DNA of 64,000 nucleotides, from positions 12,439-76,438 of the forward strand of contig CAKOHV010000004.1 in assembly GCA_934086145.1 (NCBI GenBank), written 5' to 3'. A program made the translations under genes and the position numbers. The notes beneath the pieces are model-generated. The model was not told where the DNA came from. It worked only from the letters and a program-made list of their open reading frames with translations, and did no database searches. Below are positions 9,022 through 19,070 of this stretch, piece after piece; position 1 is the first letter of the stretch; each line of letters begins with the position of its first letter. This stretch comes from an uncultured Bacilli bacterium. GTDB lineage: Bacteria; Bacillota_I; Bacilli_A; RF39; UBA660.

Positions 9022-9894
9022 TTAAATTATATATAAAATTATAAATAAAGTGAACATGTATATTACAATAACAGTAATCATTATTTTATTTGATAAAATC
9101 ACTTCAATGGGATCACCATGAGAGTCACCTTCAATATCAAGACTATATAATTGAAATACTACCATTATAATAGGAATAGTCCAAAACAAATAGTCATTAC
9201 CTATTCTATTAATTGTTGAAGCATCAACACACCATAATGAATAGAAAGCAACAGATAAAACTAAAGAAACATACATATTTTTATCTAAAAATTCTTTATT
9301 ATATAAAGCTAATACACTTCTACTTTTCTTACCATTTTTTATAATTTCATTTCTTCTTTTTCCAAAGCCCAAGAAAAAAGCGCCAAATATAACCATTAAA
9401 TATAAGAATTTAGACACAGCAACATCTATAACTACACCACCATACATGACTCTCATTACAAAACCTGATACTAATATTACTACATCAATAATAGGAACAT
9501 TTTTTAATCCAAAGCTATACAAAATATTAACAAAAATATATATTAATGGAATTCCAAAAACCAACCAATTATGATTTAGATAAAACAAATATGATGAAGT
9601 AATAGCTATTAAACTAACTAATACAACAATTGTTACATAAGCCATCTTAATTGATATAGCACCACTTGCTAAAGGTCTATTCTTTTTTACTGGATGTTTT
9701 CTATCTTTATCAACATCATTTATATCATTTATGACATAAACAATAGATGCAGATAAAGAAAAACAAATAAAAGCAATTACACAAGTTAATACCATATTCA
9801 AAGTAAATAAATTTAAACTAAAAAATAATGGTAAAAATACTAATCCATTTTTCAACCAATGTTTTACTCTTATTAATTTAATATAATCTTTCAT
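9022..9894 (-). CDS. UbiA-superfamily transferase, probable polyprenyl-phosphate phosphoribosyltransferase (DPPR synthase-like)
   Basis: A 290-residue integral membrane enzyme with about nine hydrophobic segments. It starts MKDYIKLIRVKHWLKNG, then carries the Mg/diphosphate motif NDINDVDKDRKHP (56-68) and RPLASG. A second motif, FGKRRNEI, resembles the GKRYAE stretch of mycobacterial decaprenyl-phosphate phosphoribosyltransferase (Rv3806c) more than quinone-pathway UbiA. The proposed reaction is polyprenyl phosphate plus PRPP giving polyprenyl-phosphoryl-5-phosphoribose. No quinone or heme genes are nearby. A PRPP synthetase gene lies in the same locus at 22024. A strong AGGAGG site precedes the ATG, and terminators flank it on both sides, so it is monocistronic. 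Family is sure; specificity is likely but untested. Confidence 0.85.
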   Translation of the reverse strand: MKDYIKLIRVKHWLKNGLVFLPLFFSLNLFTLNMVLTCVIAFICFSLSASIVYVINDINDVDKDRKHPVKKNRPLASGAISIKMAYVTIVVLVSLIAITSSYLFYLNHNWLVFGIPLIYIFVNILYSFGLKNVPIIDVVILVSGFVMRVMYGGVVIDVAVSKFLYLMVIFGAFFLGFGKRRNEIIKNGKKSRSVLALYNKEFLDKNMYVSLVLSVAFYSLWCVDASTINRIGNDYLFWTIPIIMVVFQLYSLDIEGDSHGDPIEVILSNKIMITVIVIYMFTLFIILYII

Positions 9895-9942
9895 TACAAG
9901 AACCTCCTACTTTCAAAATAATTATATAACAAATAAATAAAT

Positions 9943-9970
9943 TTAAAAAGTCGAACATTCGACTTTTTAA
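9943..9970 (-). terminator. Perfect 13-bp palindromic terminator overlapping the GT-C stop codon
   Basis: TTAAAAAGTCGAA and TTCGACTTTTTAA are exact inverted copies separated by two bases. The structure includes the stop codon of the 842-residue gene (9967-9969) and ends the wzt-wzm-GT-GT-C operon. It is symmetrical, with a T-run in both directions. Confidence 0.8.
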
Positions 9971-12495
9971 TAATCTTTTAACATTAAATACATTTCAGAT
10001 GCGGTCCAAGCGTGTGATAAATATAAATCTTTTTCACAATAATATTCAGAAACAAAACATTCATTTTCTTGTTTATGATCTAGATAATCATTTCCACCTT
10101 CATAAGTTAAAGGATAAATTTCATCTAAGATAAATAATTTACCATAACCACTATAATGATAGAATCCCCAGTTAATGTAAGGATAAAAAGATGACGTTTG
10201 TACTAAGGAAGACTCCACTTTATGCTCCATATACCAAGTTAATTTACCATAAGCATCATCAACTAAAGGATAATCTAAATCAATATCAATACCTAATTTT
10301 TCGGCACCATATATAGCTAAACTTGTAGGATAATAAGTTTGAATAACACCATCTACCATACCACTGATATGATTTTGATCATCTTTTAAAACAGAAATTT
10401 CTTTAACAATTTTTTTAACTAAATCTTTATTATTAGCCTTAGTAGCTCCAATAATATACAATAATTCACCAAGATTATCCGGTTCATTAATATCTGATGC
10501 CCTTGAATTATCATAAACTTTAATTAAATTATCAACCCAATCAAGAATCAAATTTGTATTATCAGAATATTCTAATACCTTAACAACCATCATAGCATCT
10601 CTATAATAAGCTTGAGTATACCCCCAAATATTTGGCTTAGGCTCCGAGCCATCTATATTAAATAGTACTTCTTGATGCAAAACTTTTAAAACTTCAGAAT
10701 ATTTTTTATCTTCATATTCAGGTAAATTTATTTTAGAACCTAAAGTTAATTCTTCTTCTTGATTATTAGTATATAAATAAACTCCATTTTCGTTTTCTGT
10801 TATTCTATAAACATTATCTCCATCTTTCAATATAACAGTATACATATTAGGAATTATTTTTTCGTAATCAAAGTTAAATTCTTTAATAACTTCACCAGTG
10901 TAAGCATCTAATAATTTTCCATTTTTATATACCATTTTATTTCTATCTGCCATACCAAAGAAATAAACTCCTATAGGATTTTCAGTATCTTCGTATGACT
11001 CAATCATAAAGGCATTTTTCAATTCTTTTAATTGCTTTTCGTAAATATTAAATTCGTTTTCATATTCACAAATAATATCACAATTATCTTCTTTTTTATC
11101 GTAATTAATGATACTATAAAAGCCAAACATTAATAACAAAATAGCCAAAGAAGAAATTAACTTATAAATTTTTTTATCAAAAATAAACATAACAGCAACA
11201 ATTAATAATATTAAAATAATTAGAAATGGTAAAATTCTTAAATGCTCAACAGGATTAAATCTAGGTAGTAATGTTAAATACATCATAACAATACCTCTTA
11301 AACTCATTACAATAACTATACCTATGGAAAATATATTAATAATTTTATTATTAAACAACTTTATTTCTAACTTATCAACTAAATATCCTAGTAATAAAAT
11401 TAATAAGAAATTAAAATGACAAACATATAAGAAAGCAATTGAATTACCATAAAACAAATGAAGACATATATTAAATAATAATGCAACCAATAACGCATAA
11501 TATAATTTATCTTTCATTATATTTAATCTAGTTTTAAAAATATACCAAACATTCATTACAATAAACGTAATAGTACAAATAATTGAAAAAACATTAGTTA
11601 TAACTGAATATTTAAAAGTTAAATAAACTCCGGTTTTAGGTAAATATAAATTAGTTACATAAAAGGAATATCCAAATAAAACATTAACAATATTTAAAAC
11701 TTTTTTTTCAGAAAAACCTTTTTCAATATATAAATTTTCTTCACTTGTACCAGTAATAAGATCAGTAACATTTTTTGTAAAAAAGTTAGGGGCTGATTGC
11801 CATATTAAATTTTGAATACAAGCTAAGAATACACTTAATGTTAAAGCAGACATACCAACTATTATTGTTAAAACAATTCTATTTTTATTTTTTTTATTTA
11901 ATGTAACAACAAAAAATAAAACTATAATAAATTGAACAACATTAGTTAACGTAACTGCTAAACTTCCAACACCTAATAAGGTTAAAATAATATAATCTAA
12001 AAGTTTTAATTCTTTATCCATTTTAACAGCCGCAAACACCCACATTAATGCTAATAATCCCTGAGCGAAAATATACGTTTCAATATTAGAACTAAATACA
12101 ATTTGGCCAAAACTAGTTCCAAATAAAACTGTTAATAACATAATAGTATTATTCTTTAAATTAAACTTTTTCAAAACAGAATATACCGACACTAAACTAA
12201 TAGATGCAAAAACACTTTGAATAAATAAACAAGATAAAGCATTATCCCTAAAGAAATATCCTAATATTTTACAAACAGGTTGAAATAAAATAACAAATAA
12301 TGGATGAACTGTGGCTCTATAATGATTTGCTGTAAAAACAGTTAAATCTTCAAGAACTCTTGGAGTATCTACATCGAATAATACATTCCAAAAATTATAT
12401 AATCCTAAACAATAAGAATATAATATTCCCAAAGAAAAATAAAATGCAGTTGCCAACAGGAATATTGATATTTCTTTTTTATATTTTTTTAACAT
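9967..12495 (-). CDS. GT-C-like membrane glycosyltransferase with large C-terminal domain
   Basis: 842 residues. The first ~460 contain about twelve membrane helices. An acidic loop after helix 1 (FDVDTPRVLEDLTVF) and then NHYRATVHPLFVILFQP fit GT-C enzymes that take polyprenyl-phosphate sugars outside the membrane. From ~470 the protein is soluble. The last ~250 residues (PNIWGYTQAYYRDAMMVVKV ... YPYINWGFYHYSGYGKL) resemble an alpha/alpha-toroid carbohydrate-active fold; this is a guess from helix pattern and aromatic content. It follows the GT2-GT4 gene by 9 bases and lies directly upstream of the UbiA gene. It could be the enzyme that uses the lipid-linked pentose. Function is unproven. 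Confidence 0.65.
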   Translation of the reverse strand: MLKKYKKEISIFLLATAFYFSLGILYSYCLGLYNFWNVLFDVDTPRVLEDLTVFTANHYRATVHPLFVILFQPVCKILGYFFRDNALSCLFIQSVFASISLVSVYSVLKKFNLKNNTIMLLTVLFGTSFGQIVFSSNIETYIFAQGLLALMWVFAAVKMDKELKLLDYIILTLLGVGSLAVTLTNVVQFIIVLFFVVTLNKKNKNRIVLTIIVGMSALTLSVFLACIQNLIWQSAPNFFTKNVTDLITGTSEENLYIEKGFSEKKVLNIVNVLFGYSFYVTNLYLPKTGVYLTFKYSVITNVFSIICTITFIVMNVWYIFKTRLNIMKDKLYYALLVALLFNICLHLFYGNSIAFLYVCHFNFLLILLLGYLVDKLEIKLFNNKIINIFSIGIVIVMSLRGIVMMYLTLLPRFNPVEHLRILPFLIILILLIVAVMFIFDKKIYKLISSLAILLLMFGFYSIINYDKKEDNCDIICEYENEFNIYEKQLKELKNAFMIESYEDTENPIGVYFFGMADRNKMVYKNGKLLDAYTGEVIKEFNFDYEKIIPNMYTVILKDGDNVYRITENENGVYLYTNNQEEELTLGSKINLPEYEDKKYSEVLKVLHQEVLFNIDGSEPKPNIWGYTQAYYRDAMMVVKVLEYSDNTNLILDWVDNLIKVYDNSRASDINEPDNLGELLYIIGATKANNKDLVKKIVKEISVLKDDQNHISGMVDGVIQTYYPTSLAIYGAEKLGIDIDLDYPLVDDAYGKLTWYMEHKVESSLVQTSSFYPYINWGFYHYSGYGKLFILDEIYPLTYEGGNDYLDHKQENECFVSEYYCEKDLYLSHAWTASEMYLMLKDY

Positions 12496-12504
12496 ATTAC
12501 CACC

Positions 12505-14721
12505 CTATTTCTTAAATATTTTTTTACCAATTTTCCAAATAGGAGATTTAACGAAAGCCCTCCAAGCGGGATATTTCCATAATTTATCTTTGTCAATATT
12601 GAAGAACTTATCATTAAAGCCAGGATAATGTTCAACACAATAGTTATATACAAGCCATTGATATTCATCAAATAAATATTCCATATATAATTTATACACA
12701 CTAAGTGCAAGTGATTCAGGAATAATACAATTAGAAGCCTCCAAAGTATCAAATATATTATCAAATTTTTCAACCATGTTATCCACTGTAAAACCATTTA
12801 ATATTTTCTTTCTTGAATTTTTCTTTAACTTATCAAGATTATCCAATACACAAATTACAGCGCTTTTATAATCAATAAGTTCTTGTTTTTCTTCTTCATT
12901 AGTTAAATTTTCTTTATAATTAACAATTTTACCTACTGTATCATCAATAAGTTCTTTTTGACCACCAACATCCGAAGAAACAACAGGCACCGCCATAGAC
13001 AATGATTCATAAGAAGTTAACGCCAAACCTTCTAACCTCGAACAATTAAATGTTAAATCGCTAATTGAGTATACCTCAGCCGAATTTTTAACCATACCAA
13101 GCATTATGAACTTGTCGCTTATTCCTTTAGACTCAATCAATTTTTTAACATCATTAAATAATGGTCCATCTCCTGCTATAATAAAAGCCAAATCACTACG
13201 TTCTTTCAATAACAAATCAGCAACATTTACAAATAACTCAGGTCTTTTTTCTTCGCTTAATCTAGCAATAAAAGTAATAACTTTTTCATCAGCTGAAATA
13301 CCATATTTTTTTTTCAATTCATCCCTATCAAATTTAGAAGGATCATATTTATCAGAATCAGTTCCAATATAAATTGTATCAACATGTTTAATACCAAACA
13401 TATCTTTTAATTGGCTAGCAGTAAATTTGTTACAAGCATAAGTATGATCAATACATTCCTCAAAATCTTTTGAATATCTTCCAAAAGATCCTCTAGGATC
13501 TTTTAAATCTACCGAATGAATATAATCTACTATCTTGATATTAGGATAAACTGCTTTAATATGCGGCAACATTGCATAACCATATGTACTATTAGAGTTA
13601 AATACAATATCAACATTTCTAGATTTAATTAAATATTCAACAAATTGAAGATAATCTTTTCTCTCTAAGAAGGTAGACATGTCATAACACTCATTAGAGC
13701 TCTCTACAAATTGTTGTCTCAATGGATTATCACTAGGGAAAGTAGTTAAAACAATCGCATTATATTTATCTTTATCTAATCTCTTTATTAATTCTAAATT
13801 AAATAAATCAGCTCCACCGACTACCATCCACGGAAAAATGTACAAAATAGTTTTCTTATCTGTTTTCTTATACATTGGTAAAACAAAATCTTTCCAATTA
13901 TCAACATTGAAATTATCAGGAGTTATATTTTTTTCACCACGACTTGGAAATTGATAAACTTCTGCATTATTAGATACTTTTTTAGCAGTCTCATTAACAT
14001 ATTTCATAGCATTATTATGATTTTTTTTAGCCCTCGATAACTCTCCAGAATTACTTATTCTATACCAAAACAAAGGCGCATTAATTCTTACCGGTTTCTT
14101 TCCAGCTTCGAATAGTTTCAACCATAAATTCCAATCTTCATACATTGATTTTTCTTTAATTCCAAAGCAACCTACTTGTATAAGATCATCTTTTCTTACA
14201 AGCGAAGCAATACCTATAACATTTTCCTTTTTTTCTCCTCTTGCTGATAAATATCTATCCCAAATAAATTCATTACCACCAAAATTAGTCATGGCAGTAT
14301 ATGACCAAGAAGCATCAGGATGAGTTTCCAAAGCCCAAAATAAACATTCGATCATATTATTTTCCATTAAATCATCACAATCAATAAAGAAAATATATTT
14401 ACTTTCTTTAGAAGCTTTACTGATACCAAAATCACGAGCAACTGATGGTCCACCATTTTCTTTATGAAAAACTTTAATTCTTTTATCAAGCTTAGCCACA
14501 CGCTCTAACTCTTTTAGTGAATCTTTATCCTTTGAGCCATCATCAACAATTATCCACTCAAAATATGGATATGTTTGATTAAAAATACAATTAGCAGTTT
14601 CTTGTAAAGTAACCCCACCATTATAAAATGGAGTTACTATAGAAATAACCACTTTTTTTTCATCGATTAATTTTCCATACTCCCTTTTTTCTCTTCCAGG
14701 TAACAACTTATAATCTATCAT
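12505..14721 (-). CDS. Two-domain glycosyltransferase, GT2 fused to GT4
   Basis: The frame is open from 14769 but would overlap the permease gene. A GGGAGGA site fits the ATG at 14721, giving 738 residues. The N-terminal GT2 domain has VVISIVTPFYNGGVTLQET, WIIVDDGSKD, NGGPSVARDFGISKA and FIDCDD. The C-terminal GT4 domain (about 290-640) starts KTILYIFPWMVVGGADLFNLE, with FIARLSEEKRPELFV, IAGDGPL and the donor-site stretch NCSRLEGLALTSYESLS. Two transfers could be made in order on the same chain, as in rhamnan and teichoic-type polymer synthases. The gene lies just after the ABC exporter genes, suggesting it builds the exported polymer. Confidence 0.92.
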   Translation of the reverse strand: MIDYKLLPGREKREYGKLIDEKKVVISIVTPFYNGGVTLQETANCIFNQTYPYFEWIIVDDGSKDKDSLKELERVAKLDKRIKVFHKENGGPSVARDFGISKASKESKYIFFIDCDDLMENNMIECLFWALETHPDASWSYTAMTNFGGNEFIWDRYLSARGEKKENVIGIASLVRKDDLIQVGCFGIKEKSMYEDWNLWLKLFEAGKKPVRINAPLFWYRISNSGELSRAKKNHNNAMKYVNETAKKVSNNAEVYQFPSRGEKNITPDNFNVDNWKDFVLPMYKKTDKKTILYIFPWMVVGGADLFNLELIKRLDKDKYNAIVLTTFPSDNPLRQQFVESSNECYDMSTFLERKDYLQFVEYLIKSRNVDIVFNSNSTYGYAMLPHIKAVYPNIKIVDYIHSVDLKDPRGSFGRYSKDFEECIDHTYACNKFTASQLKDMFGIKHVDTIYIGTDSDKYDPSKFDRDELKKKYGISADEKVITFIARLSEEKRPELFVNVADLLLKERSDLAFIIAGDGPLFNDVKKLIESKGISDKFIMLGMVKNSAEVYSISDLTFNCSRLEGLALTSYESLSMAVPVVSSDVGGQKELIDDTVGKIVNYKENLTNEEEKQELIDYKSAVICVLDNLDKLKKNSRKKILNGFTVDNMVEKFDNIFDTLEASNCIIPESLALSVYKLYMEYLFDEYQWLVYNYCVEHYPGFNDKFFNIDKDKLWKYPAWRAFVKSPIWKIGKKIFKK

Positions 14722-14752
14722 TTTAACTTCCTCCCTTAACCCACTTTTTTCT

Positions 14753-15523
14753 TTATAATTGCTCAGCAAAACCTTTTTGCAACTTATTAAATATCATATA
14801 ACCAATAACACATAAGATTATACCTATTATAAACAATACTCCTAAGCCACTTAAATCCGGAACAGTTTTATCATAAAATATTGCTCTATATCCATTTATA
14901 ACATAAGCCATTGGATTAAATCTCATTATCCATTGATAATCAGCAGGAATTCTCCCAGATGCATAACATATTGGAGTTGCATAAAATAATAATTGCAAAG
15001 CTACACCTACGAAATGTGCTAAATCTCTAACATATACAGTTATAGCAGATAATAAAAATGCAAAGCCTAAAGTCACAACAAATTGTACTATTAAAATTAA
15101 TGGATAAAATAATATATGCCATGAAAATCCATAACCAGTTAATAAAATAAAAGCTAAAATAATCACAGTTGAAATAATGAAATTAACACATTCACTTGTT
15201 ACAACAGATATTGGCAAAATTTCTCTTGGAAAGAAAACTTTTTTTATAATTCCACCATTTTCAATAATGGTAAAAGCAGCTTTATTAATTGCAGTCGAAA
15301 AAAACAACCAAGGAATCAAACCACAAACTAAGAAAATCACATAATTATCATCTGTTTGCATTATTAATGGAAAAACCAATGCATAAACAGCAATTTGTAA
15401 TAGAGGATTTAAAAATGACCATATTACACCTAAAAATGAATTTTTATATTTACCTCTTATTTCTTTACTTACGCTAGTTTTTAGCAATTCTCTATAATCA
15501 TATAATCTTTTAAATATATTCAT
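14753..15523 (-). CDS. Polysaccharide ABC exporter permease (Wzm/TagG-like)
   Basis: 256 residues, six predicted membrane helices, ABC-2 family. It begins with the amphipathic RLYDYRELLKTSVSKEIRGK and KNSFLGVIWSFLNPLLQ, both strongly typical of lipid-linked polysaccharide and teichoic acid exporters. It also has VFFPREILPIS and MRFNPMAYVINGYRAIFYD. Two copies should pair with the ATPase encoded 8 bases upstream (15532-16272) to move undecaprenyl-diphosphate-linked polymer across the membrane. Confidence 0.95.
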   Translation of the reverse strand: MNIFKRLYDYRELLKTSVSKEIRGKYKNSFLGVIWSFLNPLLQIAVYALVFPLIMQTDDNYVIFLVCGLIPWLFFSTAINKAAFTIIENGGIIKKVFFPREILPISVVTSECVNFIISTVIILAFILLTGYGFSWHILFYPLILIVQFVVTLGFAFLLSAITVYVRDLAHFVGVALQLLFYATPICYASGRIPADYQWIMRFNPMAYVINGYRAIFYDKTVPDLSGLGVLFIIGIILCVIGYMIFNKLQKGFAEQL

Positions 15524-15531
15524 TTTATCAC

Positions 15532-16272
15532 CTACCTAGTAGCCTTTAGATATGCATCAACAACTTCATCTGGTTTAGCATCCATTTTTATTTTACCATC
15601 ACATAACCAAACAGCTCGATCACATAATTCTTTTACTTGCCCCATACTATGTGTAACAAAAACCATTGTTTTTCCTTCATCACGTAATTCTTTCATTTTA
15701 GCTAGACACTTTTCTTGAAAATGTTGATCTCCTACGGATAGAATTTCATCAACTAAAAGTATTTCGGCATCAACATTAATAGCTACTGAAAATGCAAGTC
15801 GCATGTACATTCCAGAAGAATATGTTCTAACAGGATTGTCAATGTAAGAACCAAGTTCGCTAAATTCAATAATTTTATCTAATCTTTTATCAATTTCTTT
15901 TTTTGATAAACCAAAAATTGAAGCATTAAAATAAATATTTTCGCGTCCACTAAAATCAGGATGAAATCCTGCTCCTAGTTCTAGTAATGAAGTAAGCTTT
16001 CCTCTCGTAACAATTTTTCCTTTATTAGGGAAAATTATTTGCGTCATCAACTTAAGTAAAGTTGATTTACCACTTCCATTTGTTCCTATTAATGCCACAC
16101 ATTCTCCTTTTTTGACCCTTAAATCAATGCCATCAAGAACAACTCTTTTTTCTTTTTTATTTCTTGAAAACATGGAAAGAATACTTTCTTTTAAAGTATT
16201 TGATTTATCTAAATAAACATCAAAAGTTTTATAAACATTTTCACAAACAATGCTATACTCACTCTTACCCAT
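15532..16272 (-). CDS. Polysaccharide ABC exporter ATPase (Wzt/TagH-like)
   Basis: 246 residues. Walker A is GTNGSGKS, the polysaccharide-exporter stretch SLLELGAGFHPDFSGREN follows, the signature is YSSGM, Walker B is ILLVDE, and the switch is FVTHS. It lacks the C-terminal sugar-binding domain of O9a-type Wzt proteins, so substrate choice probably does not depend on a capped chain end. It is the first gene of an operon with the permease, the GT2-GT4 enzyme and the GT-C protein. The upstream 67-base gap has overlapping TATAAT-like boxes and an AAAGGAAGG ribosome site. Confidence 0.95.
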   Translation of the reverse strand: MGKSEYSIVCENVYKTFDVYLDKSNTLKESILSMFSRNKKEKRVVLDGIDLRVKKGECVALIGTNGSGKSTLLKLMTQIIFPNKGKIVTRGKLTSLLELGAGFHPDFSGRENIYFNASIFGLSKKEIDKRLDKIIEFSELGSYIDNPVRTYSSGMYMRLAFSVAINVDAEILLVDEILSVGDQHFQEKCLAKMKELRDEGKTMVFVTHSMGQVKELCDRAVWLCDGKIKMDAKPDEVVDAYLKATR

Positions 16273-16339
16273 AAATTCTACCTTCCTTTCATTATATATT
16301 ATATCATTATATTAATAATAAAACGAGCAAAATAAAATC

Positions 16340-17350
16340 TCAACCAGCAAACTTCTTTATTTTTATTTTATCAATCAATTTATATACACTATATAACATC
16401 AATGAAATTAAAACTGTATAAGTTAAGTTTAAAATAAATAATAAAGCCAATTTTATAGCCCAAACCATTTCAATTCTATAACAAAAAGGTAATAATAAAG
16501 AAGAGCCTACACCTTGTGCAAAATAAAATAAAATAGCATTTTTACCTATAGTACAGATAATATTATTTTTTACTTTATAAGTAGAATTAAAATACCACAT
16601 AGTAACAATAGATAACAGAGAATACGTAAAATAAACAAAATTAAAAGCTAATTTATAATTTTGCATTAAACTAAAAGAATAGTCCGTTTTTAATAACAAC
16701 ATAACACAAAATAAAGATAAAGAACAAAATATAATAATAAACTTTTTGAAACTCAAATTATTATTATAAGCATAATAGCCTAATAAATATATAATTATAA
16801 AGAATGTCATTTTTTTAAAAAATAACACGCAAGGAATTGAAATAAAATTTAAAATCAAATAAAACACTAATATCATTATAATAAACCAAATTAAATTTTT
16901 CTTGGTATTAACAATTTTATTAACACAAAAAATAAAAATAGAACTTAAAAATGAAACAAAAAAATACATAGGCATAAACCACATAGATCCACCTACAACC
17001 TGAAGTGGCATTGTATCTGAATACTTAAATAGTAAACCATTTTTAAAATTTTCAAAATTAAAACTATTATAATCAAAATATAAAACAAATAACATGTAGA
17101 TAGCAAAGAAAACAATATATTTAAAATATAATTTTGCTAAAACCTTAATTGTTTTTTTTACACTATTTGAATAATTATACGTCATACCAGATATAAATAT
17201 AAATAAAGGCACATCAATAAATAAAGATAAACTTTTTACATTTTGCGGAACATACCCTTCTCCACTCCAAAAGCAACAATGTATAAATACAATCCATATT
17301 GCCGCAAATCCCCTATAAAAATCCAAATTATAGTTTCTACTTTTTACCAT
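16340..17350 (-). CDS. Acyltransferase family 3 membrane protein
   Basis: The frame reaches 17389, but an AAGGTGG site sets the start at 17350 (336 residues). It has about ten membrane helices and begins NYNLDFYRGFAAIWIVFIHC, the usual first helix of acyltransferase-3 proteins, with the catalytic-type histidine at the end. GGSMWFMPMYFFVSFL matches the second conserved region. Such enzymes O-acetylate or succinylate surface sugars. It lies directly upstream of the exporter operon, consistent with decoration of the exported polymer. Confidence 0.88.
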   Translation of the reverse strand: MVKSRNYNLDFYRGFAAIWIVFIHCCFWSGEGYVPQNVKSLSLFIDVPLFIFISGMTYNYSNSVKKTIKVLAKLYFKYIVFFAIYMLFVLYFDYNSFNFENFKNGLLFKYSDTMPLQVVGGSMWFMPMYFFVSFLSSIFIFCVNKIVNTKKNLIWFIIMILVFYLILNFISIPCVLFFKKMTFFIIIYLLGYYAYNNNLSFKKFIIIFCSLSLFCVMLLLKTDYSFSLMQNYKLAFNFVYFTYSLLSIVTMWYFNSTYKVKNNIICTIGKNAILFYFAQGVGSSLLLPFCYRIEMVWAIKLALLFILNLTYTVLISLMLYSVYKLIDKIKIKKFAG

Positions 17351-17404
17351 GCTTACCACCTTAAATACTATTAAATAATATAATACCATAAAAAGAATTT
17401 ATTT

Positions 17405-17438
17405 TTAAAAAAATTACAGTTCAGTCAAAGAATTGTAA
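17405..17438 (-). terminator. Probable terminator after the BspA-like pseudogene
   Basis: Read on the minus strand, TTACAATT pairs with AACTGTAA (one mismatch) around a 9-base loop, followed by seven T. It lies between the decayed gene and the acyltransferase gene. Confidence 0.6.
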
Positions 17439-17482
17439 CTTTTAAAAGGTGCCTTGAATGACACTTATCCCTAGATAGTAAC

Positions 17483-18989
17483 TTAATTTGTACTTACATT
17501 AACTGTTAATTTAGATAAATTTAACTTCGTAAACAATGCTTTATCTTGATTAGTTCTTACTGTTAAATTCATTACTTGACCATTATTATTAACAAAATAT
17601 TTTAAATTAGCTTTATTATTAAAACTGGACTTACTCATTTTAACAGTATTTATTTTTACTACCAGCAAACATCGCTTCAGCAGTTGTAACACTTTTAACA
17701 TCAAAATTTGGAAGTTAATAATTAGTTAAATTGCTAGTTCCAAAGAACATTCCCTCCATATACTGAACTGCTTGAGTATTAAAATTAGAAATATCGAGAG
17801 ATACTAAGCTAGTACAATTTGCAAACATTCCTTTCATATTAGTAACTCGTGCTGTATTAAAATTTCTTAAATCTAAGGACTTAAGGCTAGTAGATGGTGA
17901 ATATCCGCTACTTCCAAACATATAACTCATATTAGTCACATAAATTGTATCCAAAAATGTTAAGTTATTAATTTCTTCAACTTCCGATAAACCATCTAAA
18001 AAGTAAGAACTATCTGGATTAGCATATAAATGTCCATTACCTTCAATGTATAAATCATAATAACCATTATAAGTTGAACTATTTTTTATATATGCTTGTA
18101 CCGCTCCTTCATTTATTCCATAATCCCATTTAGCAACAGCTCCTTCGGCATCAGTTAAATGATCTACCAATGTTATTGTTTTGATTTTTTCTGCATAGTT
18201 TGCATTTTTATAAGCATAGTTATCATTAGCAAAAGTTCTTCTAATAACTGGTGCATCTAAACCATCTATTATATCGTTACGAATGTCATAGCCATACGGA
18301 ACACGTAACGTCGTATAGTAATAATTATTCGTTGTTTCTTGCATTGTCTCTTTATTAGACGTCGACTTATTATAATCAAAATACTGATACGTCTTTGTTT
18401 TAGCTTTTTTTAATTCCATAACTATGCGATACCCTGATGCTTTAACGGCTTCAGATGTTGAAACTCCCGTATAACCATCTAAGGTATATAAATAATTAAC
18501 GGCACTAATTGATAAATTTTGTAAGGCTTTATTTCTTTGACAATACAATGTCTTATCAGCTAAAGAACCACTTTGTTCATCGCAAGCTATTACTTCATTA
18601 ACATCATAATGCATGAAAAAGACATGATTAATATCCATACTACCTTTTAAACTTTCACAAAATCCAGTCGAACTTGCTCAACCTGACGCTTCTGTGACAC
18701 TTAAAGCATTACATCCAAATTCCACAATTGACAAAAATCGGTTGTCAGTACCAGATGTATTAGCAAATTTTGTATCAATAAACTCAGTTAAATTATTCCT
18801 TTCTAGGAAAGATAAATAATAATATGTTCAATATAAATAAATAGGGTCATCATAAAATATTCTCGTCTTGGCATTATCCAAAACCGTTGTAAAAGCTGAA
18901 TATACCATTAAAAGAGTCGTTGCTAAAAACGCTATAACAACCATTGTCTAAACCAAGATAAACCCCTTTGCCTTACTACACTTCATCAT
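17483..18989 (-). pseudogene. Decayed BspA-like repeat surface protein with prepilin-like N terminus
   Basis: Reading from the ATG at 18989 (AGGAG site) gives MMKCSKAKGFILV, then an in-frame TAG, a hydrophobic segment (TMVVIAFLATTLLMVYSAF), a TGA, another TGA, and about 310 open residues from 18638 to 17715. A TAA and then a frameshift near 17655 follow before the end at 17483. The N terminus resembles a type IV prepilin (KGFxLV plus hydrophobic helix). The C-terminal part holds BspA/DUF285 repeats such as SLDLRNFNTARVTNMKGMF and SLDISNFNTQAVQYMEGMF. Three stops can be explained by single G:C to A:T changes (CAG to TAG, TGG to TGA twice). Other genes here use TGA as a stop, so this is decay and not an altered code. 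Confidence 0.85.
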
Positions 18990-19032
18990 ACATAACTCCT
19001 ACACTACTTTAAGAAAAGTTTATCATAAAGAA

Positions 19033-19056
19033 AGCAATTGAAAGCCAACAATTGCT
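19033..19056. terminator. Stem-loop next to the repeat, possible weak terminator
   Basis: AGCAATTG and CAATTGCT pair exactly around AAAGCCAA. On the minus strand it is followed by a broken T-rich run. It lies about 230 bases downstream of the 535-residue membrane protein gene and upstream of the pseudogene, so it may close that transcript. Confidence 0.4.
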
Positions 19057-19070
19057 ATTTATCTTTACTA

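Noticed and set aside
12489..12797. 102-residue minus-strand frame inside the GT2-GT4 gene
   Set aside because: It lies fully within the 3' part of a well-supported gene in another frame.
18639..18960. In-frame TGA codons suggesting a Mycoplasma-type code
   Set aside because: Many other genes use TGA as a stop, including overlapping ATGA junctions at 25096 and 52803. The same gene also has TAG, TAA and a frameshift, so it is decayed.
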